From Dicyema japonicum (taxonomy: Eukaryota > Dicyemida > Rhombozoa > Dicyemidae), in assembly GCA_011109175.1 (NCBI GenBank), contig RDEW01000026.1:575695-639694 (forward strand): a DNA stretch of 64,000 nt. The letters are read 5' to 3'. The position numbers and the translations under genes were made by a program. Each line of letters opens with the position of its first letter. The first letter of the stretch is position 1. Under the pieces are notes generated by a model. It worked only from the letters and a program-made list of their open reading frames with translations, did no database searches and was not told the origin of the DNA. Below, piece after piece: positions 36,701-47,400 of this stretch.

Positions 36701-39300
36701 TCGGGATTGACTGAAGAGTACCAACATTATCAGACACAATTTGCGAATTAGTCTTAATTAGAGCTATTATATATCTAAGTGTAGTCCATTCGCGATTCGG
36801 GATCTACAGAAGAAATACCAACGTTATTTAATAAATGTCATAGATTAGAGTTTTTAAATATTAACTGTATACATTTGAGATTGATAATCTGCATTCGGGA
36901 TTGAGTAAAGAAGTACCAACATAGGACACAATTTGAAAAATGGTGTCAATTTGAGCAGTTAGTCAAATTTGAGATTCGGGATTGACTGAAGGAGTACCAA
37001 CATTCTCAGACACATTTTGCGAATTAGTCTTTATTAGAGCTATTATATATCTAATTGTAGTCCATTCGCGATTCGGGATCTACAGAAGTAGTACCAACGT
37101 TATTTAATAAATGTCATAGATTAGAGTTTTTAAAATATTAACTGTATACGTTTGAGATTGATTATCTGCATTCGGGATTGAGTAAAGAAGTACCAACATA
37201 ATCGGAACAATTTCCAAATTTGTCTCACTTTATGCAATTAGTCAAATTTGAGATTCGGGATTGACTGAAGAAGTACCAACATTCTTAGACACAATTTGCG
37301 AATTAGTCTTAATTAGAGCTATTATTATCTAAGTTGTAGTCCATTCGCGATTCGGGATCTATAGAAGAAGTACCAACGTTATTTAATAAATGTCAGATTA
37401 GAGTTTTTAAAATATTAACTGTATACATTTGAGATTGATTATCTGCATTCGGGATTGAGTAAAGAAGTACCAAAATAATCGGAACAATTTCCAAATTTGT
37501 CTCACTTTATGCAATTAGTCAAATTTGAGATTCGGGATTGACTGAAGAAGTACCAACATTCATGACACAATTTGCGAATTAGTCTTAATTAGAGCTATTA
37601 TATCTAATGTAGTCCATTCGCGATTCGGGATCTACAGAAGAAGTACCAACGTTATTTAATAAATGTCAGATTATAGTTTTTAAAATATTAACTGTATACA
37701 TTTGAGATTGATTATCTGCATTCGGGATTGAGTAAAGAAGTACCAACATAATCGGACACAATTTCCAAATTTGTCTCACTTTATGCAATTAGTCAAATTT
37801 GAGATTCGGGATTGACTGAAGGAGTACCAACATTATCAGACACAATTTGCGAATTAGTCTTAATTAGAGCTATTATTTATCTAAGTGTAGTCCATTCGCG
37901 ATTCGGGATCTACAGAAGAAGTACCAACGTTATTTAATAAATGTCAGATTATAGTTTTTAAAATATTAACTGTATACATTTGAGATTGATTATCTGCATT
38001 CGGGATTGAGTAAAGAAGTACCAACATAATCGAGAAACAATTTCCAAATTTGTCTCACTTTATGCAATTAGTCAAATTTGAGATTCGGGATTGACTGAAG
38101 AAGTACCAACATTATCAGACACAATTTGCGAATTAGTCTTTATTTGAGCTATTATATATCTAATGTAGTCCATTCGCGATTCGGGATCTACAGAAGAAAT
38201 ACCAACGTTATTTAATAAATGTCAGATTAGAGTTTTTAAAATATTAACTGTATACGTTTGAGATTGATTATCTGCATTCGGGATTGAGTAAAGAAGTACC
38301 AACTTAATCAGACACAATTTCCAAATTTGTCTCACTTTATGCAATTAGTCAAATTTGAGATTCGGGATTGACTGAATAAGTACCAACATTATCAGACACA
38401 ATTTGCGAATTAGTCTTTATTTGAGCTATTATATATCTAATTGTAGTCCATTCGCGATTCGGGATCTACAGAAGTAAGTACCAACGTTATTTAATAAATG
38501 TCAGATTAGAGTTTTTAAAATATTAACTGTATACATTTGAGATTGATTATCTGCATTCGGGATTGAGTAAAGAAGTACCAAAATAATCGGAACAATTTCC
38601 AAATTTGTCTCACTTTATGCAATTAGTCAAATTTGAGATTCGGGATTGACTGAAGAAGTACCAACATTATCAGACACAATTTGCGAATTAGTCTTAATTA
38701 GAGCTATTATATATCTAATTGTAGTCCATTCGCGATTCGGGATCTACAGAAGTACCAACGTTATTTAATAAATGTCAGATTAGAGTTTTTAAAATATTAA
38801 CTGTATACATTTGAGATTGATTATCTGCATTCGGGATTGAGTAAAGAAGTACCAAAATAATCGGAACAATTTCCAAATTTGTCTCACTTTATGCAATTAG
38901 TCAAATTTGAGATTCGGGATTGACTTAAGGAGTACCAACATTATCAGACACAATTTGCGAATTAGTCTTAATTAGAGCTATTATTTATCTAATTGTAGTC
39001 CATTCGCGATTCGGGATCTACAGAAGAAATACCAACGTTATTTAATAAATGTCAGATTAGAGTTTTTAAAATATTAACTGTATACATTTGAGATTGATTA
39101 TCTGCATTCGGGATTGAGTAAAGAAGTACCAAAATAATCGGAAACAATTTCCAAATTTGTCTCACTTTATGCAATTAGTCAAATTTGAGATTCGGGATTG
39201 ACTGAAGAAGTACCAACATTATCAGACACAATTTGCGAATTAGTCTTAATTAGAGCTATTATTTATCTAATTGTAGTCCATTCGCGATTCGGGATCTACA
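21794..39300. repeat. Satellite array 1: roughly 277-bp higher-order repeat of three roughly 92-bp subunits
   Basis: About 17.5 kb of uninterrupted tandem repeats. Spacing of the landmark ATCTGCATTCGG over seven successive units near 37441-39100 is 273, 278, 278, 279, 274 and 277 bp. Each unit holds three related subunits of about 84-97 bp that share a core of ATTCGGGAT, then AAGTACCAAC, then often ACACAATTT. They can be told apart by GGGATCTACAGAAG, GGGATTGAGTAAAG and GGGATTGACTGAAG. That gives roughly 60 units. Many units carry one or two extra copies of the CTACAGAAG-type subunit. Small indels, mostly in short homopolymers, are common between units. No transposon or gene interrupts the array; the occasional open frames inside it are by-products of the repeat. 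Left-edge units (21800-22250) are the most divergent. Confidence 0.95.
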
Positions 39301-40587
39301 GATCATTACACTATCTAAGAAAGGTATTCTTATCTATTTGCGATTTGGCATAGATAATGTATTCTATCCAATTTTTTGATGCCATTTGAGTATTTGAACA
39401 TTTCATGGAAGTACAGCATCATTCTACATTCTAAAAAATTGGTTTTAGTTAATCCAGTTTCTCCAAATATAACTGGATGCCATTTGAGATTCTTGATCAC
39501 TTCATTAATTAATTAGTTATTCAAAAAAACTTGTGAATGCAATATATGTTCTTTCCATATAAATCTAGTTAATTTTAGATTCAATATAAATACACTATGA
39601 AAGTTATTTAAAACTTCTTGGGAATTGTTATGTAATCTAAGTTTAATCCATAAAAATGTAGTCGATTAGAGAATCAAGATCATTACATGATCTATAAAGT
39701 TATTCTACAGTACATGATATGCACTATATTGTATCCATATTATTGTAATGAATTAGATAATCATGATCATTACACTATCTACGAAAGGTATTTTATCCTA
39801 TTTGCCATTGGCATAGATAATGTATTCTATCCAATTTTTTTATTTCATTTGAGTATTTGAACATTTCATGGTGTACAGACATTCTACATTCTAGAAAATT
39901 GGTTTTGGTTTTACATATATTACTGGGATGCGATTTGAGATTCGTGATCACTTTATTAAGTAATAAGTTATTCAAAAAAACTCGTGAAATGTTATGCACT
40001 ATATGTTCTTTCAATACAAATAAGTCAATTAGAGATTCAAGATAATTACACTCTCTAAGAAAGATATTTAAAACTTCTTGTTAATTGTAATGCAATCTAG
40101 GTTCTGTCCATATAAATGTACTCGATTAGAGATTCATTCAAACTTTTGTGAATTGTTATGCAATCTAAGTTTAATCCATAAAAATGTAGTCGATTAGAGA
40201 ATCAAGAACATTACATGATCAATAAAGTTATTCTACAGTACTTGATATGCACTATAGTGTATCCATATTATTGTAATGAATTAGATAATCATGATCATTA
40301 TACTATCCACGAAAGGTATTCTAAACTATTTGCGATTTGGCATAGATAATGTATTCTATCCAATTTTTTGATGCCATTTGAGTATTTGAACATTTCATGG
40401 TGTACAGACATTCTACATTCTAGAAAATGGGTTTTGGTTTTACATATATTACTGGATGCCATTTGAGATTCTTGATCATTTCATTAAGTAATAAGTTATT
40501 CAAAAATACTCGTGAAATGCACTATATGTTCTTTCAATACAAATGAAGTCAATTAGAGATTCAAGATAATTACACAATCTAAGAAAC
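39301..40587. repeat. Satellite array 2, part a: roughly 460-530-bp unit
   Basis: A second tandem repeat begins directly where satellite 1 stops. Units start with GATCATTACACTATCTA-type sequence near 39301, 39764 and 40293, giving spacings of about 463 and 529 bp. The first unit is built of subunits of about 184, 90, 94 and 88 bp, marked by repeats of GATTC...GATCATTACA and AAGTTATTC. The units are much more divergent from each other than those of satellite 1. A MULE interrupts the array at 40588. Confidence 0.8.
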
Positions 40588-42470
40588 ATTTTACTAAAGT
40601 CCGAAGTCCTCCAAACCCTCATGATTTTAAGATACTAATTGACTTCGGAATAAAAATTATTTTTATTAAAACTAAATTTAATATGTTATTGTCTCTTTTA
40701 ATTTCTTTTATTATAATAAAACTTTTGAATAATTTAATTAATTAATTGATTCACTATTGCATGCCGTTTCTCGTTAATTAAATGTGAAATAGAAGTTTAG
40801 AACATGATGGAAATCTGTATCATTTAATATACAGGAAGGGACATAACACATATTCGAGGTGCTCAGGTCGTAATTGTCCTGGATCTGTAAAAACCATTTA
40901 ATCCTGTGATGAAGTTTGAAGTCTGAAGCAACATAATCATCTTCCAAGGAGTGAATTTGTCAAGAGAGCCTTAATACGGGAGGACATAAAGCAGAAATCA
41001 CTCTTATGTGATATGAGTCATAGACAGATAATTAATAATTCTCTGCTTGGACAAAATTTGACTACTATTGCTTTTACAGGGACTCATTCTTTTCTGGAAC
41101 AACTGATTAATAGAACAAGAAAAAGTATCCCACACGAAAGTGATGATTCAGTTCTTAATATTGAGGAGAATTTAATGTATACCTTACGAGGGCATAGATT
41201 CTATCAGTTTGGACACAGTTTTCGCCAAAATATTGGTATATTAATGATTAACTTTTCAGATGTTGAGACAAATATGGTTATTTTTTTTAATTCTGAAATG
41301 ACGACACCATTAAAAAATCATAAAATATGGTCTATTGATGGGACTTTTTCTGTCTGCCCTCTTCCTTGGAAGCAATTATTCACAATATCGGTAATAATTA
41401 ATCACCATGTAATTCCAATAATATTCTGTCTTTTAACATCAAAAACTGAAAATGAATATGACACAATGCTTCAAATAATTAAACGTCTTATTCCGGATTT
41501 AGAACCAAGAGTTATTGTCTCAGATTTTGAAAAAGGAGCAATAAACTCTTTTCAAAAATCATTTCCAAACGCACGGATAAATTGCTGCATGTTCCATCTA
41601 GGACAAAATATTAATAAAAAATATTGGAATTAGGAATTTTCAACGACATAAATAATGAAGATATAAATAGGTTAAATGTGATTTATAATTAACGATAGAT
41701 TTGTAAAACTGTTGAAACGGCTCTCCTTTATTCCTACACATACTGTAAAGAACACTTTTGATTGGATAGTGTCGAGATCAGATTTTCCTGAGATTCTAAA
41801 TCCATTATATCAATATTTTTCGATCAATTATATCGGAAATCAAGAAAATGCATTAATTCCAAGATTTCCAATTAATTATTGGAATAATCTGGATAATTAT
41901 ATGAGGACTTACCTCGGACAAATAACTAAATTGAAGGCTGGCACAACGTTTTTAGAAGTACATTTGGGACACTAAACAAGACGCCAAGAAATTTTGTAAA
42001 GAAATTGATAAAAGAAGAAGGCATAATGATTAAATTCTTAAGATTACAAAATGAAGAAAAAATTCTTAGAAAAACAAAATATATCGCTTTATCTGAGAAT
42101 ACATTGAGATTTGTTGATGAACAAATATTATTTAATATGGATCCGACAGAATATATATTCAATTTAGTAGAATTTTTGTTCTAGTAACATTTATAATCAT
42201 TTTCCTTTTTTTCTATTGAAAATAAATATTTCATTTTAAACTTTTATAAAAATATTAAAAAAGATGATTTTTTTAGCTAAAGATGTCGAGGACCTTAGTA
42301 AATGTTCCACTTAGCCATAGGACCTTAAAATCAATTTTTATAAGATTTAAAAAAGATGACTTTTTTACCTAAAGATGTCGAGGACCTTGGTAAAATATCT
42401 CGTGATGTCTATTGTTGAACTTATCCAAAACCTGAAAAAATTTATCGGAGGCCATTTTGAATGGGAACCG
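40588..42470 (+). mobile_element. MULE (Mutator-like) DNA transposon, decayed
   Basis: An element of about 1.8 kb inside satellite 2. Candidate terminal inverted repeats are ATTTTACTAAAGTCC at 40588-40602 and, inverted, GGACCTTGGTAAAAT at 42382-42396 (13 of 15 positions match). A second GAGGACCTTAGTAAATG motif lies just inside the right end. It encodes a FLYWCH-finger and MULE transposase described separately. No target-site duplication could be read: the right side resumes the satellite (from about 42471) in a different register, so the insertion was accompanied or followed by rearrangement. Confidence 0.75.
40836..42184 (+). pseudogene. MULE transposase with FLYWCH-like zinc finger
   Basis: Read across three frames. 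An N-terminal FLYWCH-like finger (HNTYSRCSGRNCPGSVKT, around 40840-40900) is followed by the main frame 41013-41633. This holds the MULE catalytic core: IWSIDGTFSVCPLPW with the first aspartate, VIVSDFEKGAINSFQKSFP with the second, and INCCMFHLGQ, the C-x(n)-H signature. The third part (41712-41975) has LSFIPTHTV and PRFPINYWNNLD, matching the C-terminal half, where the catalytic glutamate would lie. A last frame runs to the TAG at 42182-42184. Stops after KKYWN and after EVHLGH break it. It would cut and paste the element if intact; this copy is dead unless the breaks are sequence errors. Confidence 0.75.
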
Positions 42471-42632
42471 TATTCTATTCATTTTTTTTAAGCTATTTGA
42501 TTATTTGAACATTTCATGGTATAACATCATTCTACATTCTAGAGAATTGGTTTTGGTATGTATTACAGATTCTACATATATTACTGAATGCCACTTGAGA
42601 TTCTTGATCATTTCATTAAATAATAAGTTATT
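42471..42632. repeat. Satellite array 2, part b
   Basis: Continuation of the satellite 2 unit between the MULE and a SINE, with the shared GTATTCTAT...TTTGAACATTTCATGG and GGTTTTGG landmarks. The following SINE splits the unit at GTTATTCT. Confidence 0.7.
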
Positions 42633-42957
42633 CTGGTGGCTTAGTGGTTAGGTGTCGGGCTTAAGTGGCTTAGGCTGCGGGTTCGAATCTCGCTGCTGTT
42701 CACCTGGTGGAAGGTTCCACGCATCTACGATGTAGAAATGGTTTGACGAGTGACGCCGTCATCAGTGAATACTCACTGCGGAACTGGATTTGTCTAGAAA
42801 GGACACTCACACAAGAAAAAGAAAAAAAAGAAGTGAAGATTATTCCTTGGTTCTACGATTAGTTAAAATTAACTGTTTTTTACTTAAATAAAGTGTGTGT
42901 CCTGCCTATGCGGAGCTATAAAATACTATGGCTCTCGTGAAAAGGCTTTATTATTAT
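42633..42957 (+). mobile_element. tRNA-derived SINE, copy 3 (most complete)
   Basis: The best-preserved head of the family: GGTGGCTTAGTGGTTAGG contains a textbook TGGCTTAGTGG A box, and GGGTTCGAATCTC a B box. Length is about 325 bp, ending in TTATTATATT. It is inserted in satellite 2, and the empty site is preserved in a sister unit near 43515 (AGTTATTCTAAACAAC), which shows the exact insertion point. There is no convincing long target-site duplication. Confidence 0.85.
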
Positions 42958-43850
42958 ATTAAACAACTTGTGAATGCAATATATGTTCTTTCCATATAAA
43001 TGTAGTTAATTATAGATTCAAGAGAATTACACTATCTAAGAAAGTTATTCAAAAGTTCTTGTGAATTGTTATGCAATCTAAGTTCATTCCATAAAAATGT
43101 ATTCGATTAGAGAATCAAGATCATTACATGATCAATAAAGTTATTCTACAGTTCTTGATATGGACTATAGTTTTATCCATATTATTGTAATGAATTAGAT
43201 GATCATGATCATTACACTATCTACGAAAGGTATTTAAACTATTTGCGATTTGGCATAGATAATGTATTCTATCCATTTTTTAAGCTATGTGATTATTTGA
43301 ACATTTCATGGTGTTCAACTAAAGGTATTCTAAACTATTTGCGATTTGGCATAAATAATGTATTCTATCCAATTTTTTGATGCCATTTGAGTATTTGAAC
43401 ATTTCATGGTATAGCATCATTCTACATTATAGAGAATTGGTTTTGGTATGTATTATAGATTCTACATATATTACTGGATGCCATTTGAGATTCTTGATTA
43501 TTTCATTAAGTAAGTTATTCTAAACAACATGTGAATGCAATATATGTTCTTTCCGTATAAATGTAGTTAATTAGAGATTCAAGATAATTACACAATTTAA
43601 AAAAGTTATTCAAAACTACTTGTGAATTGTTATGCAATTTAGGTTCTTTCCATAAAAATTTAGTCCATTGAGATTCAAAATCATTATATGATCAATAAAG
43701 TTATTCTACAGTAATTGATATGCACTATAGTTTTATCCAAATTATTATAATGAATTAATCATGATTATTACACTATCTACGAAAGGTTTTCTATACTATT
43801 TGTGATTTGGGATATATTATGTATTCTATTTAATTTTTTAAGCTATTTTT
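42958..43850. repeat. Satellite array 2, part c
   Basis: Remaining satellite 2 units, with further unit starts near 43207 and 43767 and a short partial duplication at about 43318. They diverge progressively to the right and end at about 43850, where a pogo-like transposon remnant follows. Confidence 0.75.
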
Positions 43851-43984
43851 ATCGTTTATCCAACAATTAACAATAGTTGATGTTGTTACTCAATTCTCCT
43901 ACAAATGCAATTATTTGCCACATATTAATAGTCAATAGGGTCGAATAGTATTCTTTAACATCTTCAAGAAATCATTTCATAAAG

Positions 43985-44760
43985 AACGTTGTAATAATAA
44001 TTTCACAGTCTGATAAATCGTGACTGTTCACAGATTGGATTAAAAAATATTTAGAATATTTAAAAACCATTGCAATTTAGAAATTTTTAAGCTTTTTGGA
44101 GATATAAATTTCCGATAACAAAAGGGTTAATTTCTCACCTTAAAGACTGCAGTATAAAAGAATTGAAACTCGTTCTTTGATTTCGTTTTACTTAAACAAT
44201 CATTATTCAAAGAGACACATGATTTTCATGAATTTTTTTAACAAAATGAGAAGTTTCGTCGAAGTTAAAAATATTTTTTTTGTATTTATCAAATAAATTG
44301 TTGTAATCGTTAAAAAATTTTTGGATTTTATTTCTGTCACATAAGTTCTTTTCACCCAAAATTACTTTAAACAATAATTCATAGCGCATTTTACATCTAT
44401 CCAACCATCCATTTGATCCTTTGAAATCATTAAAGTTAAGATTAGCTGCTATTTTTTTGCAATAGTTTTGAGGAGATATCCTGATACTGAAATACCATCC
44501 TCTCTCAACTTTTGAAAGACTTCGAATACTTATCGATCAATTCGAATAGAATGATCTGATTTGAATTTCTTAGATGAGAGTTCATCAGTGCAAATTTGTT
44601 CTTTTCGATACCACATTTCCGATTTCTTTTATAATTCTTGAGACAGTTCTTTTTCCAATATTGTATAATTGATAAAAATATTTTTTACTTTCATTAAAGA
44701 ATTGGAAATCTTCTGTTTCAGGTGGCGACTAAGCTTCGTAGCCATGCCTAACAATATTTT
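43985..44760 (-). pseudogene. pogo/Tigger-like transposase, N-terminal half
   Basis: On the minus strand, the sequence follows a pogo-type transposase with a CENP-B DNA-binding region: FKGSNGWLDRCKMRYELLF (family F-x-A-S-N-G-W-L-x-R-F-K-x-R) and then NIFNFDETSHFVKK, which carries the first catalytic aspartate (F-D-E-T). It is truncated just after that. Frame breaks separate it from the start. The other half of a similar protein lies at 56985-57560, also next to satellite 2 sequence. Confidence 0.65.
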
Positions 44761-45419
44761 AAAATTAATTAAATAAATATAAAAATGAAATAATAAATTT
44801 AATATTATCGATTGAAAAAGTGCCCAGATGAGCGTGGTTTTCTATTTTAAATTTAAGGTTCCTATTGGTCAAAAAATGTAAAAAAAGTAAAAATCAATGA
44901 AAATAATATTTATTAAAAAAATCGCATCCAAAACAGAGGATGCCCCAAGGCCGGGGATTTATTGGGGCGGGGTCGTACTGTATTTGAAAAGTGGTAGGAA
45001 TAAATCTAATTTTATCTGAAACATCAATGAAAATTTTTTATATTTAAATCTTTTCCACGTCACTTTTGTTTCACATTTATTACACTAAGAATATAATCCT
45101 ACTTCACAGATGTTGATAACCTGATTTCTTCTTTAACTCCTGCCACGGTGAATAACAATAGACACTGGAAAATGTTCTCACAAATAGGAAATGCATCTTA
45201 AGAAGTTTTCACAAAATGCGGAAGCTGGTTAATAGCCGCAAAATATTACTCCCAGAATCTTCCAGAAATTATTACATTGTCTATGAATTTGCGAAAGATG
45301 GAGTTTTAATCAAAAATGTTGTTATTTTTAAATATTTTAGTTCAAAGAATCAGTTAAAATTCCCACTTTGTTTTCAAGTTTAACTGAAATCAGGTCAAAC
45401 TATTTGGTTTTAATTGAAA
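44761..45419. other. Spacer without recognisable genes
   Basis: A/T-rich, with one GC-rich patch (GCCCCAAGGCCGGGGATTT at about 44945) that forms a short hairpin and may be the end of an unrecognised transposon. No coding similarity is seen. Confidence 0.4.
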
Positions 45420-45715
45420 TGATTTCAAATACCTAAAGCATTTCAACTGCTGTTGACTCACCCTCTTTATCCAGAACCAAGAAAAGGGATCTTCGCAGAG
45501 AAATAATCAAGAAGATCATGGTCGGGGACATTCGGGGAGCCCTACGTACACTCTCCAGCAGCGACAAGGTTAGCACCAGCTGATCTACGTGACACGAAAA
45601 TTCAAAAAGATGTCCACAACTATTGACACTCCTGATGATATTAAATGTGCTATTCGTGCATTCCCTGGAAGCAGCGGCGACGGGCTGGATAGTTCTAGGT
45701 AAATTCATCGCCGGA
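45420..45715 (+). mobile_element. R2-like LINE fragment (before the RT domain)
   Basis: Plus-strand frames read IIKKIMVGDIRGALRTLSSS and, after a frame break, DDIKCAIRAFPGSSGDGLDS. These match the region just before the reverse transcriptase of the R2-like family, where G-D-I-x-G-A-x-R-x-L-x-S-x-D is followed by an A-I-x-S-F-P-x-G-S-x-G-G-x-D-G segment. Only about 300 bp remain. It probably belongs to the same family as 11830-12400 and 63500-64000. Confidence 0.6.
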
Positions 45716-46302
45716 AATTTTTTCGCTGGTAAATTCATCGCCGCTTAATTCAAGCGACCACGTGGGTTCTTGAAAGAAGAGGTCGAAATTTTGATTTTTT
45801 ATATTATCATTAAAATGTAATTTTGTAGATTAATTTGACGGTATGTACTCTCGCTTTACATTAAATTTTATAGTAGGATTCATATTTCCAAAATGTGACT
45901 TCGCCATTAAATTTTTAAAAACAGTAAATGTATACATTTTCTGAAATTTTTCTCTTATTTCTATCACTTATTACAAATTGCAAAGCCATGCTGTCAAGAT
46001 ATAAGAAATTAGCGAAAAATATCACTTTATAGTAATCAATTATGATAATGACTATAAAGTACAAAAGAATTCAAAGACATTATCACCAGATTATAAGCTA
46101 CTTTATCAGTTAAAAGAAACACAATTACATGCAACCATTACTCTTGTGTTTAAGATAGAGATGAATACTGTCCTCAGCACTAAAGAAAACTGGCTATTTA
46201 TGTTTAATCGTCGTATATAGATGAATACTGACAGAGTTATTTATTTTATTATTTGTTAGTCACAGGCGTACAATCTTTGGTAAGCCTAGCAAAAACAGTC
46301 AT
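45699..46302. mobile_element. Nonautonomous long-TIR element, copy A (left end)
   Basis: The left end carries GGTAAATTCATCGCC twice (45699 and 45729), then CCACGTGGG and GAGGTCGAAATTTTG. The same end, inverted, closes copy B at 59544. The body from 45852 to 46302 is nearly identical to 58819-59273 of copy B. The right part is missing, replaced at 46303 by a LINE fragment. Together the two copies define an element with terminal inverted repeats of about 75 bp and no evident protein, as in MITEs or long-TIR nonautonomous DNA transposons. Confidence 0.65.
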
Positions 46303-46540
46303 ATATTGCAGAATTTAGTCCCGTCAAAACATTAACTCTGACATACTTTCTCTGAATTTTGGGTGTTGGTTTTTGAGTATCCCTCGGAATTGACTAAATT
46401 TCTCAATTTGTACTTTTAGTTCCTCAAGGCAATTTCTGAAGGTGGAAATTTCCACATTAGTATCCTTTTGCACTTTGAAACATTCGCCTCCTTTTACATT
46501 GTTATTCCGATTTTCAGGTTTCAGCATCTTTTTTAGCTAA
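46303..46540 (-). mobile_element. RLE-type LINE fragment (ORF N-terminal part)
   Basis: Nearly identical to 51521-51755 of the large minus-strand LINE. The frame MLKPENRNNNVKGGECFKV and then EISTFRNCLEELKVQIEK is shared with few changes. It is a 240-bp internal slice with neither element end, stitched between the long-TIR element and an hAT fragment, so it probably arrived by rearrangement and not by retrotransposition. Confidence 0.75.
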
Positions 46541-46561
46541 CATAGCTAACATAATTTAAGA

Positions 46562-46780
46562 GTGGCATATTTGAGAGAGTTTACTGTATATATCGCAATA
46601 ACACCTAAAGGAGATTTATTTTGCCAAAAATGCTCTAAGATAGTAAAATCATCTAAACAATACTACATCGATCAACATCTTAATGGACAAAGACATCAAA
46701 CAGAACTAGACAAAGACATCAAACCACTTAAGTTTTTCTTTCTGATGAAAAAGAAGAAAACTGGATATCTTTTTGGTTAA
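46562..46780 (+). pseudogene. hAT transposase N-terminal zinc finger, CGGBP1-like
   Basis: A 72-codon frame with LFCQKCSKIVKSSKQYYIDQ and then HLNGQRHQTELDKD: a C-x-x-C...H-x(5)-H finger of the kind that starts CGGBP1-like hAT transposases. The frame crosses the outer edge (46623) of the inverted duplication without interruption, so this arm holds the original arrangement and the copy at 48869 is derived. The rest of the transposase is missing. Confidence 0.6.
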
Positions 46781-47399
46781 AGCATTTTTAAATGATGATA
46801 TTCCACTTCAAAAAATAAGGAATAGTTATATAAAAACCGAATCATCGGAGCCGTTGGTCCAATGACGGCTGAGTTCTTGCGAGAACTTGGAGGATTGCTT
46901 GCCAGAAAGAAAAGGGATTAACGAGAAGGGTTATGGCTAAGACAAAAAATTGAAATAGCCATACTCCGAGGGAACTCGTTCTCTATCCACGCAACAGGCT
47001 TCCTCAACTGACATTTGTTAAAAAAATTATTTTGTAAAAAAAATATATAAAAAAACTATTCCTTAAATTAAATTATCATGTACCGTCTATTACAGCACTA
47101 CAAAAAAATATTCATAAACTTAATGATCTTCATATAATAGTTCACAAAGATTTTCTTCATTGATCGTGGGTAGTCTTGTATTTAAAGAAATTTTGTAGTA
47201 AATTCAAGTTCATTTTCCAGCACAAGAACCAGTCTTCCAAAAAAAGTATCTAATGAGTCGTATCCATCAATTTTAAATGGTCTTCTCTTTAATTTAGTTT
47301 CGTTTATAATTAGAACATCCATCTGGATCGTGCTGGCTAGAGCAACCAGCACTGAGGCCCGTTTTAATCAGGGTTATCCTGACTACTTCTGGTTTTTTT
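46623..47399 (+). repeat. Left arm of a 777-bp inverted duplication
   Basis: Near-identical, in reverse complement, to 48094-48869. It contains the rest of the hAT finger fragment, a unique stretch around CGGAGCCGTTGGTCCAATGA, and a minus-strand piece of a Jockey-like LINE endonuclease. The inner end stops at a single undetermined base (N at 47400), the only N in the window. Only scattered single-base differences separate the arms. Confidence 0.9.
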
Positions 47400-47400
47400 N
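47400..47400. other. Undetermined base at the inverted-repeat junction
   Basis: The only N in the window. It lies precisely where the left arm meets the loop, after a run of T, and suggests that the assembler joined or patched sequence here. Confidence 0.95.

Noticed and set aside
21794-39300. CRISPR-like regular repeats
   Set aside because: There are no unique spacers between conserved short repeats; the whole roughly 277-bp unit is conserved, and the genome is eukaryotic.
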